Positions 34,596-35,081 of a stretch of DNA of 35,081 nucleotides are shown here, piece by piece. The DNA comes from Pirellulales bacterium (GTDB lineage Bacteria; Planctomycetota; Planctomycetia; Pirellulales; JACPPG01), in assembly GCA_036490175.1 (NCBI GenBank), contig DASXEJ010000356.1, positions 1 through 35,081 of the forward strand, written 5' to 3'. The notes under the pieces were generated by a model. The model was not told where the DNA came from and searched no databases. It was given only the letters and a program-made list of their open reading frames with translations. A program made the position numbers and the translations under genes. Positions within the stretch are counted from its first letter, which is position 1. Every line of letters begins with the position of its first letter.

Positions 34596-34640
34596 CGACC
34601 CCAGGTCACCGGACTCCGGTTGCCTGGGGTCGCTGTGTTT
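34596..34640. terminator. Hairpin terminator, possibly bidirectional
   Basis: CGACCCCAGG (34596-34605) pairs perfectly with CCTGGGGTCG (34623-34632), with an inner CCGG/CCGG stem. The downstream T-tract on the plus strand is short (CTGTGTTTG). On the minus strand TTTAC follows. It separates the plus-strand gene ending at 34575 from the minus-strand gene ending at 34750. Confidence 0.55.
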
Positions 34641-34749
34641 GAACGAGTTCAATCTGGCTAATCGCGGCCAGAAACGTCAACTAAGGCCGGATGCGGGTAA
34701 CGTCTTAGCATTGTGTCGCCGGGGAAGCATGGACTTTTGAGTTCAAATC

Positions 34750-35081
34750 TCAGCGGCCGTCAGCGTTTTCAAGCATTTGTGATTTCCAGGGATTCTCGGG
34801 ATACCACGTGTACCGAAGAGCGCGGCCGTGAAAGTCATACTCTCGGACTGTAATTATAGCCTCGGGAAACAGTTCCCTGGCACGAGTCACATCTTCTCCA
34901 GGCTTGCTCCTGTCAAAACTATCTTCATCACCGAATCCAGGGATTCTCACCCGAAGGCGCGTCTGTCCGCGTTCCCCCAGTAGCCAAAGCAATCTAGGTG
35001 CTATGGCCATCCCATCGGTCGAGTAAGGCCCTTGCGGCGCAGAGGGATTGCCAGCCAAGTAATGACGTCGCTGTTCAATCC
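34750..35081 (-). CDS. Unknown protein, C-terminal part (partial at right edge)
   Basis: The frame is open through the right edge, giving at least 110 codons, so the true start lies outside; the TTG at 35058 is only an internal codon (RRHYLAGNPSAPQGPYS is continuous). The visible part contains IAPRLLWLLGERGQTRLRVRI, an acidic loop GFGDEDSFDRSKPGED, and strand-like segments LFPEAIITVREYDFHG and RALRYTWYPENPW. There are no membrane segments. The family is unknown. Confidence 0.5.
   Translation of the reverse strand, partial: IEQRRHYLAGNPSAPQGPYSTDGMAIAPRLLWLLGERGQTRLRVRIPGFGDEDSFDRSKPGEDVTRARELFPEAIITVREYDFHGRALRYTWYPENPWKSQMLENADGR

Noticed and set aside
34683-34760. tRNA-like segment: a T-arm-like TTGAG-TTCAAAT-CTCAG and a near-complementary end pair AAGGCCG / CGGCCGT over 78 bases.
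   Set aside because: No acceptable D-arm or anticodon stem can be drawn, one acceptor pair is mismatched, and its 3' end runs into the coding sequence ending at 34750. A tRNAscan or Infernal run would settle it.
1-35081. CRISPR arrays, prophage, integrase, transposase or toxin-antitoxin pairs.
   Set aside because: I looked for repeated spacers, transposase motifs and short two-gene toxin modules and found none that could be supported; the ImmA-like gene alone is not enough to call a mobile element.

Overview
The window looks like a chromosomal segment of a planctomycete, most likely close to the Pirellulales. The signs are a GC-rich sequence with many TTG/GTG starts, and a very large surface protein that opens with the planctomycete-type 'LEPR-x-LL'-like motif (here FEPLDARLML). 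An excisionase-type HTH fused to a PTS EIIA domain also fits, as does a cell-wall cluster with no mraZ, rsmH, ftsI, ftsW or ftsZ around it. This assignment rests on gene content and motifs only; no 16S rRNA is present.

Layout. 1-2365 (minus): the N-terminal part of a probable CPBP membrane protease, then pgsA and rimO. 3027-3839 (plus): an ImmA/IrrE-like protein preceded by a perfect palindrome. 3890-5465 (minus): a two-gene unit with an HTH-EIIA fusion and a tandem pseudo-receiver protein. 5854-15942 (plus): a peptidoglycan cluster murE-murF-mraY-murG-murC-murB-ddl-ftsQ. Several of its junctions overlap, and a long, strongly structured non-coding stretch separates murF from mraY. 15977-18384 (minus): csrA, a PLP aminotransferase and an isochorismatase-family hydrolase. 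18535-20405 (plus): hslV-hslU. 20494-27259 (minus): a cyclophilin/adhesin surface protein, tsaE, thiL and an HtrA-type protease. 28227-30725 (plus): a divergent membrane pyrophosphatase with a long structured leader, closed by a clear intrinsic terminator. 30975-33163 (minus): an oxidoreductase-like protein with a membrane tail, and an unknown single-pass protein. 33164-35081: gene-poor, with one probable gene remnant, two small genes, a hairpin terminator and a partial gene running off the right edge.

How the genes work together. MurC, MurE and MurF add L-Ala, meso-DAP and D-Ala-D-Ala to the UDP-MurNAc stem peptide. Ddl makes D-Ala-D-Ala, MurB makes UDP-MurNAc, and MraY and MurG build lipids I and II. 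FtsQ is the only division gene in the cluster. murD and ftsW, which usually lie between mraY and murG, are absent there. MraY carries Asn where the family has a catalytic Asp, and MurB has Cys where Ser is usual.

The observations most worth a second look are the multi-branched RNA-like element between murF and mraY, the MraY Asp-to-Asn change, the divergent membrane pyrophosphatase with its structured leader, the cyclophilin-adhesin fusion, and the HTH-EIIA/pseudo-receiver pair. All base pairing was worked out by eye, and no covariation or folding-energy calculation was made.
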